DNA of 64,000 nt from positions 17,484,001 to 17,548,000 of the forward strand of contig OZ316894.1 of assembly GCA_973895155.1 (NCBI GenBank). The letters run 5' to 3'. The translations under genes and the position numbers were made by a program. This document shows positions 11,562 through 23,305 of this stretch, piece after piece (within the stretch, counting starts at the first letter, position 1; each line of letters opens with the position of its first letter). The notes beneath the pieces are model-generated. The model had not been told where the DNA came from and searched no databases. It saw nothing but the letters and a program-made list of their open reading frames with translations. Source of the DNA: Marsupella aquatica. Its lineage: Eukaryota > Marchantiophyta.

Positions 11562-14534
11562 ATGTACTCGGAGAGTGCCGCAGATGGAGTGTCGCTGTTC
11601 GGAGGCGGGGGATTCATGCCCTCCCAGTCGACGGCTGCGCTGAACAACGATTCCTCGTTTTCATCCGGCGGAGCCACCAAGGTATGTCGCTCTACTTCTT
11701 GTTTGGTTGGGTGGTTGGTGTGGATGTAATTGTAACGCGAATTAAAGGGCAGGAGATGGCCCGGATGGCAGTCGTTACAAGTTTCCGCCCGTCTTGGCAT
11801 TTCTTGTAATTTGGCTGCACAATGGACCTTACTCTTTGGGAGGATTGTATCTTGCTCCGTTTTACTTCTTTAGAGGAACAGCCAGAACACTGGACTCCTT
11901 CCTCTGACGGTGAAGCAGTTGAGCATGGCGTCACAGAGACCAGCGGACGACAATTTCTACGTTGACGGCCAGGAAGTGAACAATGTAAGGTTCCTAGTTT
12001 CTGTCTCGTATTTGCTGCAGGGTTACGGACCCAGTTTGTTGTTATCCCGTCCCTGGTCTGCGACCTCCTTTTTTGGACATGCATCTGGATTTGTCGTCTA
12101 CACTGTTTCTTCTACCTAATTGAAATTCGTGGGGACAGATCACTTTGGTTGGAATGATCTACAGCAAAGAGGAGAAGGCAACGGATGTCTCTTTTCAGCT
12201 GGACGATTTTACTGGCAGAATTGAAGTTAAGAAATGGTCAGTCTCTAAATTCATCAGTCTGAATTTCGTGACTCAGGTGGAGAAGATCTTTTAAACAAGT
12301 GACAAACATCATCTCTGTTTCTAGCGGTCATTCTCTTCGCGAAAGAGAGTGGAAAACTTGCTGTTTTAGCTGCACATCAAAGGCTTGGAGTTTTTGTAGT
12401 AATTTTGTGAAGGGGGAATTCTGGGAACTATTATGCTAAATTTATCGCTAATATAGTTGCTATCGTACCATTTTTTTGATAGGATTGATGGCCAAGATTC
12501 AGAGGAGCTCATGGATCTACGGAATCTCAGGTGACCTGACAGAATTCTTTCACAAGTGTTAACAGCTACCATTGATGTGTTAATGTCCACAATTCTTCCT
12601 TTGGACAATATTTCTCGAGATGGCCGTTTTTTCTCTTTTCGACCTTTGTTGTAGCTGATGCCGTCATAACGTCCTTCGTGTCGCTTTTATGTGGCATTCG
12701 AAGGGACTGTTTTATTCGCGGATGGAAAAGTGCAGAGCCCGTTTAAATGAATTCTGTGATGGAAAGTCATCAATGGTGTTTTTGACTAGTTGAAAGCTGC
12801 AGGCATTTTGAGCCTTCCGCAGTTTGGTCTTACTTCACTGGTTGTGTGCCAGAAATGAGTCGTACGTCCGTGTTCATGGTCATCTCAGGTCTTTTCAAGG
12901 GAAAAGAAACGTCGTGGCCTTTTCTGTAAGGTGGGTGTTGCGAGTCTTGTACAGGGGACGAGAATTTATAGTGCTGTTCAACTCTTATTCTATGCCAAGT
13001 ACTGTTAGTTCAGTTCACTGTGGCCGAAAAGATCTAATCTGGAATTACTCTAGGTGTATCGTCTTCTGTTATGCTCCGTACAAGGGTTTTGACCTCTTTC
13101 TTGATGGAAGTTGGATCTGGTCTTGTTGTGCAGGGCAATTGAGGATTTCAACGAAGTCACTTTTCACTTCTTGGAGTGCATCTTTGTTCACCTTGCCCAA
13201 ACCAAGAAAACACAGGTAGACTTAAAGATACGGACGATGCCTTCAAACTGTGCGGTGTGGAAAATTCCTCTCGGTTGGCAAGTGCAATTGATCCATCTAG
13301 GGGCTTAGTTTTTTCTTCCCTGTTCTCTTGTTTATATCCGTGGGTTGGAGTTGTTCATGTTTACATATTGTTGCTCAGTGACAAGCTGAAAAAATGATGA
13401 AGAATGTGAACTAATTCAACATGTGTTAGGGATGATTAGTGTGGTGAGGTCTGAGTTGATGCAATTCACGAGTCTTCTTACATTTAGGCTTGATATCTGA
13501 AGTATGTTATTTCTCTTCAGATTGTTTGAGAGAAGACTCTGTAGCTAAAGTCCTGGGTAATAAATGTTCAGGGAGTCAGCATTATTCCTACAAACACAGG
13601 AGTTTATGGTGCACCAATGAATTCCGCCGGGACTCTCAACCAAGGAGTTAGGAACACAAGTTCTTACAATCAGGTAGTTCTATTATACGTTTCTTCTCCA
13701 CCAACCCTGGCCTTGACTTGATTTCTTATCGTGCACTCGAATCATGTCGATATGAGCTCAAAAGAAAGTGCTGGCCGATCGCTCATGCTACCTTTACTCT
13801 CACATAGTTTGGATTGTGCTCACCATCTGGTAGCGTAGAAGAGCCCTTCGTATCTTTCCTAGGACGCTTTTTGCGTTGTGCTTGTCGAAGTAGTACTGTC
13901 CTGCTACACCGGATAAGTAAAGACTGTTCACGTTCTGACTACTCACCATCTCGTGCCAGTACACTGCCCCTCCGGCCGCACCAATGGGGAGTAACTCTGC
14001 TGATGAATGCCGGAGACGGGTGCAGGCATTCTTCGATGATCCTTCTAGCATGTAAGCTCTTCTTTGTAAATTGAAGCATCTGTCAATTGCATTGAAGTCA
14101 CATAATGACTACGTGCTGGGAACCTATTGTTGTTTGGTGTATTTAAAATTTTAGCCGCCAAACTGGAATTCTAGCTGCTTCCTATCAGAAGAGTCTTCAG
14201 GACATGCTTCGAAATTGTCGATTGTAGAACTTTTTTGGCGATTATAAGCTTGTGCGTGTGATGTTGTGCAGAAAACTTGAATATGGTGTTCACAGAAATG
14301 ATGTCACTCAAATGATGGTTGGCTTCTCGAGGGAACAAGTCAAGTAGGGCCTTGCTGACGTTTGAGTTTTTGTTTTCATTCTCATTAATCTCTTTGAAAT
14401 GGAATATCACAGTTGATTGCTTATATGGTTTTGTGTGGTTGTGTGTTGACAGTGATGCAATTGATTTTCTTGTTAACGAAGGATTGATCTATTCAACAAT
14501 TGACGATGATCATTACAAGTCTGCCTCAAGCTAG
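11562..14534 (+). CDS. RPA2: Replication protein A 32 kDa subunit (RPA2)
   Basis: Ten exons: 11562-11681, 11874-11984, 12139-12236, 12483-12530, 12853-12930, 13134-13215, 13572-13673, 13960-14051, 14272-14343, 14453-14534; all phases close, giving 294 residues, the usual size. Domains: a Ser/Gly-rich N-terminus (FGGGGFMPSQS), the region phosphorylated in known RPA2; a single OB-fold at about residues 60-170 with the family blocks ITLVGMIYS, VSFQLDDFTGRIEVKKW, YVRVHGHLRSFQGKRNVVAF and IEDFNEVTFHFLECIFVHL; a flexible Gly/Asn linker; and a C-terminal winged helix (GVHRNDVTQMMVGFSREQVK, then a DAIDFLVNEGLIYSTIDDDHYKS-type ending) that contacts repair partners in known homologues. RPA2 is part of the nuclear RPA1-RPA2-RPA3 single-strand DNA-binding complex. 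The start is the first ATG that joins directly to the conserved N-terminus. Confidence 0.96.
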
Positions 14535-15307
14535 TATTAGCCAGACTCGTCTGTGATAGTGAAATGAAACAACGGTTCTTCAAGGTTATGCCCGGATGGT
14601 GCCTCAGATCAATCTCCAACTATTATGAGAAGGTTGCCAGGGAGTGACTGGCCTGCTCACGTGTAAAATATGGTGCCCACGTAGTGATTCCTTAGCCTCA
14701 GAAGTAAGCGGATTTGCAAAGTTCCGGCAAGGATCAGCCACCAAAATGTTCTATACATGACTGGTCTGTGAGATTTCATGATGGAAGTCATTGTCCAACA
14801 TTTTTGCAGTGGACAAAGGTGCAAAATCCCTTCCCGAGTTGTACGCCTTCCCAATCAGATATTTTGGTTAGATTTCGTCTAGTCTTATTTGTTGCAAGTT
14901 TGGTGTCAGGTTGAATGATCATCTCCACCACCAGGATACAGTGACTTGGGCAGAAAGACCTTGACGTTGGTCTAGGAAGTTTTGCACAGTTTGTAATTAG
15001 AGAATTTCATTCTAGATGAGGGGATCATTTAGATTACTTCTGAAGGATGTGCTCATCATTGTTAAGAATTTCCATTCCAAAAGGAATACGGTCCCTATGC
15101 TGCATTGAGGAGGACTGGAGTCTTCGTGTGAACCATCCTGATAGCTCTTGTCTCACGACTTTGGAGATGATGGTTCGAGTAAAGAAACCTAAGATGGTTC
15201 AATTCTCAAATTTTGAATGGCATTCTAGAGGATTTTGGGGGAGTTTTGTTGAATCCTGTTGCCTTGTGATATTGTATATTTAGTCCTCTACACTCTTGAA
15301 AGTGGCT

Positions 15308-15340
15308 AAACCCTACCCCTAATCCCTAAAACCCTGAGAG
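15308..15340 (+). repeat. Short degenerate telomere-like repeat
   Basis: Reads TAAACCCTACCCCTAATCCC followed by TAAAACCCTG, about four imperfect units of the plant telomere motif CCCTAAA. Could be an interstitial relic or a chance telo-box cluster. Confidence 0.5.
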
Positions 15341-16589
15341 TCTGACTTTGTACCTCCTTACATGTACTGTCATTTATTTCGTCACAATTCCTCCTTTGTT
15401 TCCCATTCCTTGGAAATTACGAAATGCCCTCACAAGTTCTTTGGAACGCCCCATGAATTCTCTGTAATCGTTGTGAACTGATTTACCCCCAAAACTGAAT
15501 CAAACGATCGAGCTGCCCTATAATTTAATTCAATTACCTCACGAACTTAATCATTGCCGTCTTTGCCCATGTAAGGAATTTGATGGTCATAAATAACCCG
15601 AAATAGCTGGATCGTGGCTAAGATTAATCCACTGCCATAAATATTATTAAGCGGCTGGAAAATAAATTCCAATAGTTGGAATGCGCCTCCATGATTAATC
15701 CATGGTAGTGGCTTACTAATTAAATAACTTTTGGGGCTGCTTAAGAAGGTTCTGCTGTTTTGGGGGTTTAGTGTTTTGTAATAAACACTCTATGAGCAGG
15801 AAATATGGTTTCTCTGCAGTCCATCTGGGTTGCAAAAGTCTATTGAAACATCTTGGTAGATATGGAAATTCACTAATTATATGTGTCTGGCAAAAATGCA
15901 AAAAGGGCACCTGCAACACTAGCAAGTAAATCCAAACTTGGCAGTGCAGATTTCAAAGTAAGCTATTTTGCCATTCCTGGAAAATTGAACCAGGAGACAG
16001 TATCCCCAAGTACCACAGTAGTTAAACCGCTTACCTGGCATCTTACTAATAAAGCACAAAATGAAGCTACATATCTTACTAATAAAGCACAAAATGAAGC
16101 TACTTTCCAGGCTTACAGTCTACTGAAGTCTCTAGATCATAACTCTGAGGGAGTCACTGAGTTGTGCGTGCTTTGGGGGGTGTTTATGAAAAAAATGTGT
16201 TCAAATGAAAATGGAGTAAAAGCAACGGCATTGTCTGCTAGGCTACTCACTTACACAGGCAGGCTGCAGTGTGCTGTGCTCCTTGTCGACATTTTCGAGC
16301 TACTTGTGCTTTCCTATAGCTCCCCTGTATTCATGTTCAAAGAACTGGTAATTGGGCTATTGGGTCCACAGTTATATTTAGTCAACTGCGGCTCAGACTT
16401 TAAAATAAGCCAAGCATGGGTCCAGAACTAAAAGTTATCAAACAAGGATCACCAAGCACGGATCCGCTGCCATCATTGGCTGAGCCTGGGTCCCTTACTC
16501 TTATTCACCACGAAAGACAATCTCGAGGCTCATTAAGAGCCTCGGGTACACCTGCCCGCGTCTACTGCCCGCCCCGCTCACATTTTTTT

Positions 16590-16735
16590 CGAATTTTACT
16601 AGCATGAATGATCCCCACTTTTTGGGTGGGGTGAATGCTAAAAAGCATTCTTGACATACAGCAGGGTTTGAACCCGGGACCTCCAACTCCCCAACTGATC
16701 TGGGCTACCATTGAACCCTTCCTCAATTCGTGATG
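16590..16735 (-). mobile_element. tRNA-derived SINE-like element
   Basis: On the minus strand a tRNA-like head is visible: an A-box-like segment (TGGTAGCCCAGATCAGTTGG, complement of 16691-16710) and a B-box-like GGGTTCAAACCC (complement of 16664-16675), separated by about 15 bases. The body continues with ACCCCACCCAAAAAGTGGGG, which is shared with the element at 61.83 kb. The spacing and unrelated body argue for a SINE, not a functional tRNA. The full 3' end and target-site duplication were not fixed; homology to 16800-16870 in inverted orientation suggests a second fragment beside it. Confidence 0.6.
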
Positions 16736-17308
16736 AGCTACATTCGCGCCAGGTACTTAAACTGGAATCAGATACAGCACATGCGGGCAACGGGCAGCAC
16801 TTATGGGGTAATCAATGCTAATCCGCATTGATTGCCCTCGAGATTGCCTTTCGTCCTTAATTTACTCTTTGGGCCCCTAAACTCCCTCAAGTAAAGTTAT
16901 TAGAGCTCCAATCAACATCCTCACAAGGGATGCAATCATCATCCCCACCCGTCCACCTGGCATGAGACCCAACACTAAGAAAACACCGCGTGTCCCCATG
17001 CGGTGGGGTTCCATGAGGGCTGAGGACGCTTCGTCTAGCCTACAAGGGGCTTCCAGGCCTGGGGTCGGGGTCGGGGTCGGGGGTCAAGTCGGGTTCCATG
17101 CGCTCCCCCCCCTCCACCCCCTTCTTCGTCTTGCAGAAAAGCCTCCAGAGAAGTCTAGACAGCACTAGACGTTTGTTTATTCGAAGTCTCGAAGCTCTTC
17201 GTGTGTTCCTTTCTCAGGACACTACTTTGTGGAGGAATTCGTATGGAAGGAAGTATCGTCTCGATGAGTAGAAAAGCTCGTGCGGTGATCTAGTTAAGGA
17301 GGAAGTTT

Positions 17309-17575
17309 GCAGGAGGAAGAGGGGGCAATTCTACAGGAGCAGGTGGCTTGGATTTGTTGCGAGGACGAGTTTTGTGGAAACTAGAATAAGTTTGTTCTGT
17401 GATTCTGTTGCGGAGTTGAAGGAAGAGAAATCAGTGATCTTGTTCTGGAGGTTGCAGGAGGAAGAGAGGGACCACTCTAAAGGTGCAGGTGGCTCGGATT
17501 TGTTTCGAGGACCAGTTTTGCGGAGATTAGAATAAGTTTGTTCTGTCATTTTTGTTCCGGAGTTCGCAGGAGGAG
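17309..17575 (+). repeat. 145 bp tandem duplication in the leader of the CCDC124 gene
   Basis: Two copies start GCAGGAGGAAGAG at 17309 and 17454 and share GAGCAGGTGGCT/GTGCAGGTGGCT, GGATTTGTT, GAATAAGTTTGTTCTGT. They lie about 190-450 bases upstream of the start codon, so in the promoter or 5' untranslated region. Confidence 0.8.
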
Positions 17576-17759
17576 GAATTGACACTGGGATCGTTGTGTG
17601 AGGTTTGATTGAATGAATGGCCGTAACTTGAGGATTTCTGGTGACAGTTTCGTTTGAGTTGTGTCGGGGAACGGTTAATTAAACATTCCGAAGAGAGCGG
17701 GGCCTAACGATCGATGTGCTCGTCGTAGGGAGGAAGAGAGTTGAGGTGAGGCGGGCAGA

Positions 17760-19412
17760 ATGCCGAAGAAAATGGGGATAAACAGTAAATCGGAGGAGGC
17801 CAGGGGCCGGAAAGCCGCGATGGAGTCGGAACGGAAGGAGAAAGTGGAGAAAGAGAAGGTGGAGAAATTCTGGAGTGAAGCCGAAGGGCCGAAGTCCAAA
17901 GCCGTGAAGAAGAAGGAAGAGGACGCTGAGCGCAAGGCTGAAGCGGCGGCCAAGCGCGCAGAGGCGAAGAAGATTGCGGAAGAAGAGCAAGCGGAGCTGG
18001 ACAAGTCGCTCAAACGGGTGGACAAGAAATCGGTCCGTGTAGGGGTCCCTGTACCCAAGGTTACTGCTGCGCAGCTCGCGAAGTCTAAGGAGGAAGAGGC
18101 TCACCAGTTAGAGGCCACCAGACAAGCAGCAAAGCTTCGTGATAGTCGTACCGCAGATGAAATAGAGTACGAGCGATTGGTAACGGTTGAGAATACGAAC
18201 CGTGATGACACTGCGGTGGATGCCCGTTCAGTGGAGACTGCTTTAGCTCAAATGGAAATCGCTAGCGATATTGCCCCAGATCGCCATCCCGAAAGAAGGT
18301 TGAAGGCTTCGTTCAAGGTACGTTGGTGTTTTGGTTCTGTACGTCGTTATTATTGTCTCGGAATGTAAGCTTCCGGGATTCCCTCTGCACAGTTTTCTTT
18401 TTCGCTAGCTCAATTCCCCTCGTTAGTTTTAGGGGTATAGGAGAAGTTTGTCAAAATGAAATCCTCGCACGGACGTCGGTGTGTTTTTCCTGCATTTTCT
18501 ATTCGGCACCTTCGAAAGTGTTAGTATGATGCATGGAAATAATTTTAATAGTTTGTATCTATCCCGTGTCCTGTTTGAGGGTTTTCTCAAATTCTCAGTT
18601 GGTGCTTATGTTTCTATATGGACCGTGCGAAGATAGTTTTCAGCCAGCCCACATGTTTGATCATCCAAGTAGACCCTTTGGACATTCTAGGTTTGGTTCG
18701 GACTCTGCTTTTGAGGGATTTGCGGTGGGTTTCACGTTGTAGACAATGTCACTCACAGGCTCCGGGCAATTTAACAGGTTAGTAGGAGGAAGTTTGGACG
18801 GAGTACTGTCAAGATAGGCAGTAAAACCTAAGTCTGAAATTGATTTTTCTGAAGATGCTTTTCCCCAACCAGTATTAACTTCTAGTTGAGGTGTTATCCG
18901 AAAAACTGGTGGGGGTGAATCCTTTAAATGAAGTGAGCTTTGTGTTGATCAGTCTTGGGAGGAGGTAATTGATCGGGTAAATATTTTCTCACCTCGGAAA
19001 ATCATGGACCGTATCCATATCTTTAGTCTAGGCATGAGTACCAAGATTATTCTGAGCGAAACTTTATTTGCACCTCAGTTATCATCAGGAAAAGACCCTC
19101 GAAGACGCAGGTGTTATAAACTTTTTCTTTATCCGAGAAGACTTTCATTCTCTGTCGAACGAAACGGGTGGTGAGCCGGGATTTGAAAAACAGTGATGTA
19201 TTGCACTTTAGAACGCGCAAGTCATATATCTGGACGACAATTTTCTCAGTCTATCGTCTGTTTATCATGTTTTGCAGGTATTTGAGGATAGTGAACTGCA
19301 ACGGCTGAAGGAAGAGAAACCAGGGTTGACCCGTACCCAATACAAGGACATGATATGGAAAAATTGGAAGAAGTCTCCAGACAACCCTCTTAACCAACTT
19401 ACATCAGCCTAA
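17760..19412 (+). CDS. CCDC124: CCDC124 / Lso2-family ribosome-associated protein
   Basis: Two exons, 17760-18317 and 19278-19412, phase 0, give 230 residues, close to the length of animal CCDC124. The N-terminus MPKKMGINSKSEEAR and a long Lys/Glu/Ala-rich helix (about residues 10-110) are the family hallmark, followed by a compact C-terminus ending FEDSELQRLKEEKPGLTRTQ and a basic-aromatic block (MIWKNWKKSPDNPLN). Family knowledge: yeast Lso2 and human CCDC124 bind idle 80S ribosomes in the cytoplasm and help recovery from translational arrest. The chosen start is the first ATG and gives the conserved N-terminus. The 960 bp intron separates the helix from the C-terminal domain. No defects seen. 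Confidence 0.93.
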
Positions 19413-20814
19413 CCAGCATGAAGGCATGTGGATATTCTTTGTTGTTCGTTGAGTGTCACGGCCCTTCTCTGACGGCCTAAAATCACATTTCTCCTATTCA
19501 CCTCCAGATGACAAGAGCTACTGCTTGAATCTTTCACAGTTCGATCTAGGAGTGTGTTCGGATTAAGGAGGACAAAGATTGCAGCACTGCTATGTTCACA
19601 TATCTCACCTTGTCCTTTCCTTGCGCACGTTAAAATTGGTTCATTAATTATAGGAGCTCAGTCGGACAATTTGTAGAATCAGATGTTGGAACGCCCTTCA
19701 TTGAGAGAAGTTCCTAGACCTCGGAGGTGGCTCGAGAATTGCAAAAGAAATTGGCAGAGACCAGAGTGGCTCCTATGTACAACTTTTTCGGCTGCTGAGC
19801 TTCATCTTCCTTTCCTGCCAGATTCCGAAACACACGGTTTACGTTCCTACTCCCTGCGGGAACTGTGGATATTGTAATGTGTGACTTGAGGGTTGGGGAT
19901 ACATTCCTAAGGCCCTTCCAGTTTGTCGTTTGTATATCATTATTTACGTAATTGATGACCTTTAATCTAGAAACAGCTCTAGAAGTTCAAGAAAAGGATA
20001 AACAGAGTTGTTGTTGTCTTATCTGAGGCTGGGATAGAGATGCTGTATAAATTGTGTTGTATCTGATGAAAGTTCATCTAGATGTTGTTTTGCGTGCGGA
20101 ATTGTAGACAAATTGGAATACATCATTCTGTCTTTGGTCGACAATATACTCCCTCTGGCATTGTGGATGGTGAGGCGGAGGGAATTAACGAAGGGCGCAG
20201 CAGGTGCGTTGCCTCCAAAAATAATGGAACAGCGTCCACGAGTGGCTATTAAGCTAGTCTACCAACATAGGGTAAGGCTAGGGTAATACTGCCTCAAGCT
20301 GGTTGGAATTACGTTTGCTTTGGGAGTGGGGTTCTTCGAAGGTACATGTAAAGGGAATTGGATCCCTGCCCTTACTCTGTTTCCTATCGGAAGGGCAAGA
20401 GAAACACCTAACATCACAACAGAAGTATATACGGCTTTCAATCACATCGAAGTCAGTTTCAAGGACAATCTTTCTTGCCGGTCAAAGAATTGTCAATCCA
20501 ACTGTAAGGTCCTCAACTCGAAGCCCAGCATGACTCCTCGTGAAGGCCACTCCACAAGATGTAGTAGATATATTAAGCTCTTTGAAGCATTTCGCTGATT
20601 TCGGCCGAAGGAGTAATATGTGGTCATGCAATCGTCTGTTTTGGATACAAGTCACAGCTTAAAAGGATTTGGCAAACTTGAAATCCATGACAGAAGAGTA
20701 GTAAAAGGGCTTATACGAAACGTGATTTGCTGTGGGCTCATGCGCTAGGAATTCTCCAGAGGTCTGCACGTGAACAACAGTTCGCTAGGTTCATCAGCCA
20801 TGTTCCATTGAAAT

Positions 20815-20906
20815 GGAAGCATCTGTCAATGTACGAGTAGTTCACTGAAGATAGAAAAATGGAAGCATTTGTCAATGTACAAGAGTTAGTTCACTGAAGA
20901 TAGAAA
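20815..20906 (+). repeat. Two-copy 46 bp tandem repeat
   Basis: Both copies contain AAATGGAAGCAT, TGTCAATGTAC and TAGTTCACTGAAGATAGAAA. Non-coding. Confidence 0.8.
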
Positions 20907-21982
20907 ACAAGAGTCAGGGTAGACATACAGAAGGACTTCAATGGAGGGAGAAAACATGGACCACAAAAGATGAGAACTTGGAACAAAGGATCTTCATTTG
21001 CTGGCTTGACTTACACCAAAACTGCCCATATGTAAGTGGGGGAGCGTCCAAAACTTCTCTCCCCTTTATCTCATGCCATTCACTTCTCACCTCTAAGGTG
21101 CCAGTTTCTCCACGGCTTTGAGAAAAATATACTGTCAATAGTGAAGGCCCGAATTCACCAAAATCGGTTAATGTTGCTAAAGTACAAATTGTTTATTTAA
21201 ATCCATTGAATGGCTGAATAATGTTATTATAAACTTCCATTTTAGCATTTCTGGAATTGTAAAATTCCTCACTTGTATCTACACAAGGGTTGCCGGGTTG
21301 TTTGGGTTGGCACAGCTGGGAGTGTCCTGATGGCAGCCGTGGTTGGGGAGCATGGTGTGGAGGTGTGCAAAGTTTAGCCCATGATTGTTTGGCTGCAGTG
21401 GGTAGTTTGATGACACCAGTAGCAATACTCTAAGAAACTCAGGGAGTTGATGAGTAGCCAATTTGCTTTCGTGAAAAAAGTCTCAACTGCCCCTGACTTC
21501 TTTTAAAGCCACCATGAGTTTCTTAGGGGCGTCAGTGGAGAGCAGTTTAGGGCACTTCTGACTATCCTCCAAATTCCATCCTTCAGGTTCATGGATTATT
21601 CATGACTATATTTGAAGCCACAATATGGCTTATGATCTTGGTCAACAATTTATGTTTGACTTTCATCAGACTGTTTTGATGAGGGTCATCAGAAACTTTT
21701 TCCATTTTCCTTCAAATTTGTTTAGTAAGTAGGTCCCCAAGCAAAAAACACTCACCCCAAGTAGACTTAAGGCGGTAAAGATTATGGCTAAAACCCTCCT
21801 TTGATGCAGCTGAGTAATACTTACATACCCAGTAGCACAGAAAAACCATGATGAAAACCTAAAAATAATAACTGATTAACTTAGAGTTTCATCAGTTTAG
21901 AGTGACACTGTCACGGTTGACCATCAACATTTGATCCCATCTGTGGATAAACAAAATCAGACTGCTACACTTACTTCTCTTT

Positions 21983-22125
21983 CTACTTATATACACAATT
22001 ATAAGTAATCACTAAGTTACTAAGGGGTTTGGGACCCTGTCACAAGGGCAGTGCTACTTATATACACAATTATAAGTAATCACTAAGTTACTAAGGGGTT
22101 TGGGACCCTGTCACAAGGGCAGTGC
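21983..22125 (+). repeat. Perfect 71 bp tandem duplication
   Basis: Unit starting CTACTTATATACACAATTAT and ending GGGCAGTG occurs twice head to tail at 21983 and 22054 with no difference seen, implying a very recent duplication. Confidence 0.92.
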
Positions 22126-22369
22126 AGAACAAAGTGAAATAGTAACTGTAGTGGGACTGAAAACCCTATCTTGAATCCCATGGTAGGGAGAGAAGTGGGG
22201 AATGAAGGTAAAGCCCAACAATAGAAAATACAAAGGAGAAGTTAGTTCTCTCTTCTTGTGACCTCTTTATTGACTGAACTTAGTGAATTCAATAGTTGTG
22301 AGAGTAAGATCAAATCCTCTTAATCTCCAGTCAATCCTCCCATTGTACTTGCAAGTACAGTCCCTGGTC

Positions 22370-22800
22370 CAATGGAGTCTTTCTCTGTACTAGTCTCTGG
22401 TCCAGTGTCTCTCTATACTAGCCCCTGCCCCATAGTACTCACATGTGCCCACACAGTGCTACCCCATAGTACTCTGTTCCATGCCATACACTTACACAGT
22501 GTCTTTCTTTATATTTACTGGCCCTTGCCCCATAATACTCACATGTTCCCACACAATGCTACTCCATAGTACTATGTTCCATGCCATACAGTGTCTTTCT
22601 TTATACTAGCCCCTGCCCCATAGTGCTCAAATGTGCCACGCAATGCTACCCCATAGTACTCCCATGTTCCATGCAATACAATTACACTGTCTCTCTCTAT
22701 ACTAGCCCTTGCACCATAGTCCTCACATTTGCCACCCAATGCTACCCCATAGTGTTCCCAAGTTCCATGCACATTACACTTATACAGTGCTTGTAGGGCC
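22370..22800 (+). repeat. Minisatellite array, unit about 90-100 bp
   Basis: Four main diverged units, each with TAGCCCCTGCCCCATAGTAC (or close), GCTACCCCATAGTACT, GTTCCATGC and CAGTGTCTTTCT, starting near 22419, 22519, 22606 and 22703, with a partial unit before. Open frames on both strands through it are periodic artefacts of the repeat. Confidence 0.9.
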
Positions 22801-23029
22801 CTTAGTACTCACATGAAAACAAGTATACTTGGCAAAATTGGCCCCTCCCCTTGGTACTCACATGAATTGAGTACACTCCATGAAAACAAGTATTCTGGGC
22901 AAAATTGAGTGTTTCTTAGTTGAATAACAACGGGTTGGAGGCCAAACTACTTGAGCAAAGTATTTGGGCTGGGGTAGTATGGTTTAGGGATGCATATAAG
23001 AGGGGACCATCATTGATGAGGGACCACTA

Positions 23030-23305
23030 TATATGCCATCATCTTTTACACAACATCGTTTTTGGCCCAATGAAATCTTTTGCATGTGCAAACAACATCT
23101 TTTATATATGAATGACATATTTTGCGCAATGACATCTTTTACACAACATCTTTCATGCAACGATACCTTTCCTGCCCCGTTTCCCACAAATGATATATTT
23201 CACACAACGATACCTTCTCCAAAAATGACATCTCTGACATTACAACATCTTTTGGGCAACAAAATCTTTGTGCAACGCACAAGTATTGAGCTAGTGTTGC
23301 AATAA
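23030..23305 (+). repeat. Dispersed repeat rich in ACATCTTTT motifs
   Basis: Multiple CAACATCTTTT / AATGACATCTTTT motifs, ending GCACAAGTATTGAGCTAGTG. The reverse complement of 49570-49690 has the same motif series and the same terminal TATTGAGCTAGT, so these are two copies of one family in opposite orientation. No ORF. Type unknown, possibly MITE-like. Confidence 0.6.

Larger units (their letters stand above)
14535..17759. other. Intergenic region between RPA2 and the CCDC124 homologue
   Basis: Begins with the RPA2 3' region and ends with the GC-richer leader of the next gene (from about 17170). It contains a short telomere-like stretch (15308-15340), a SINE-like element (16590-16735), and GGGGTC repeats near 17060. 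A 182-codon open frame around 15883-16431 contains an internal short duplication (ACTAATAAAGCACAAAATGA twice) and does not resemble a known family; I do not call it a gene. Confidence 0.5.

Noticed and set aside
15883-16431. 182-codon open frame on the plus strand
   Set aside because: No ATG-led conserved domain, contains a short internal duplication, and lies beside a SINE; composition is not convincing.
16660-16712. Functional tRNA gene
   Set aside because: A- and B-box-like segments exist but no cloverleaf with paired acceptor and anticodon stems could be made, and the body matches another repeat copy.
22572-22796. Open frames with repeated peptides on both strands
   Set aside because: Periodic artefacts of the 90-100 bp minisatellite.
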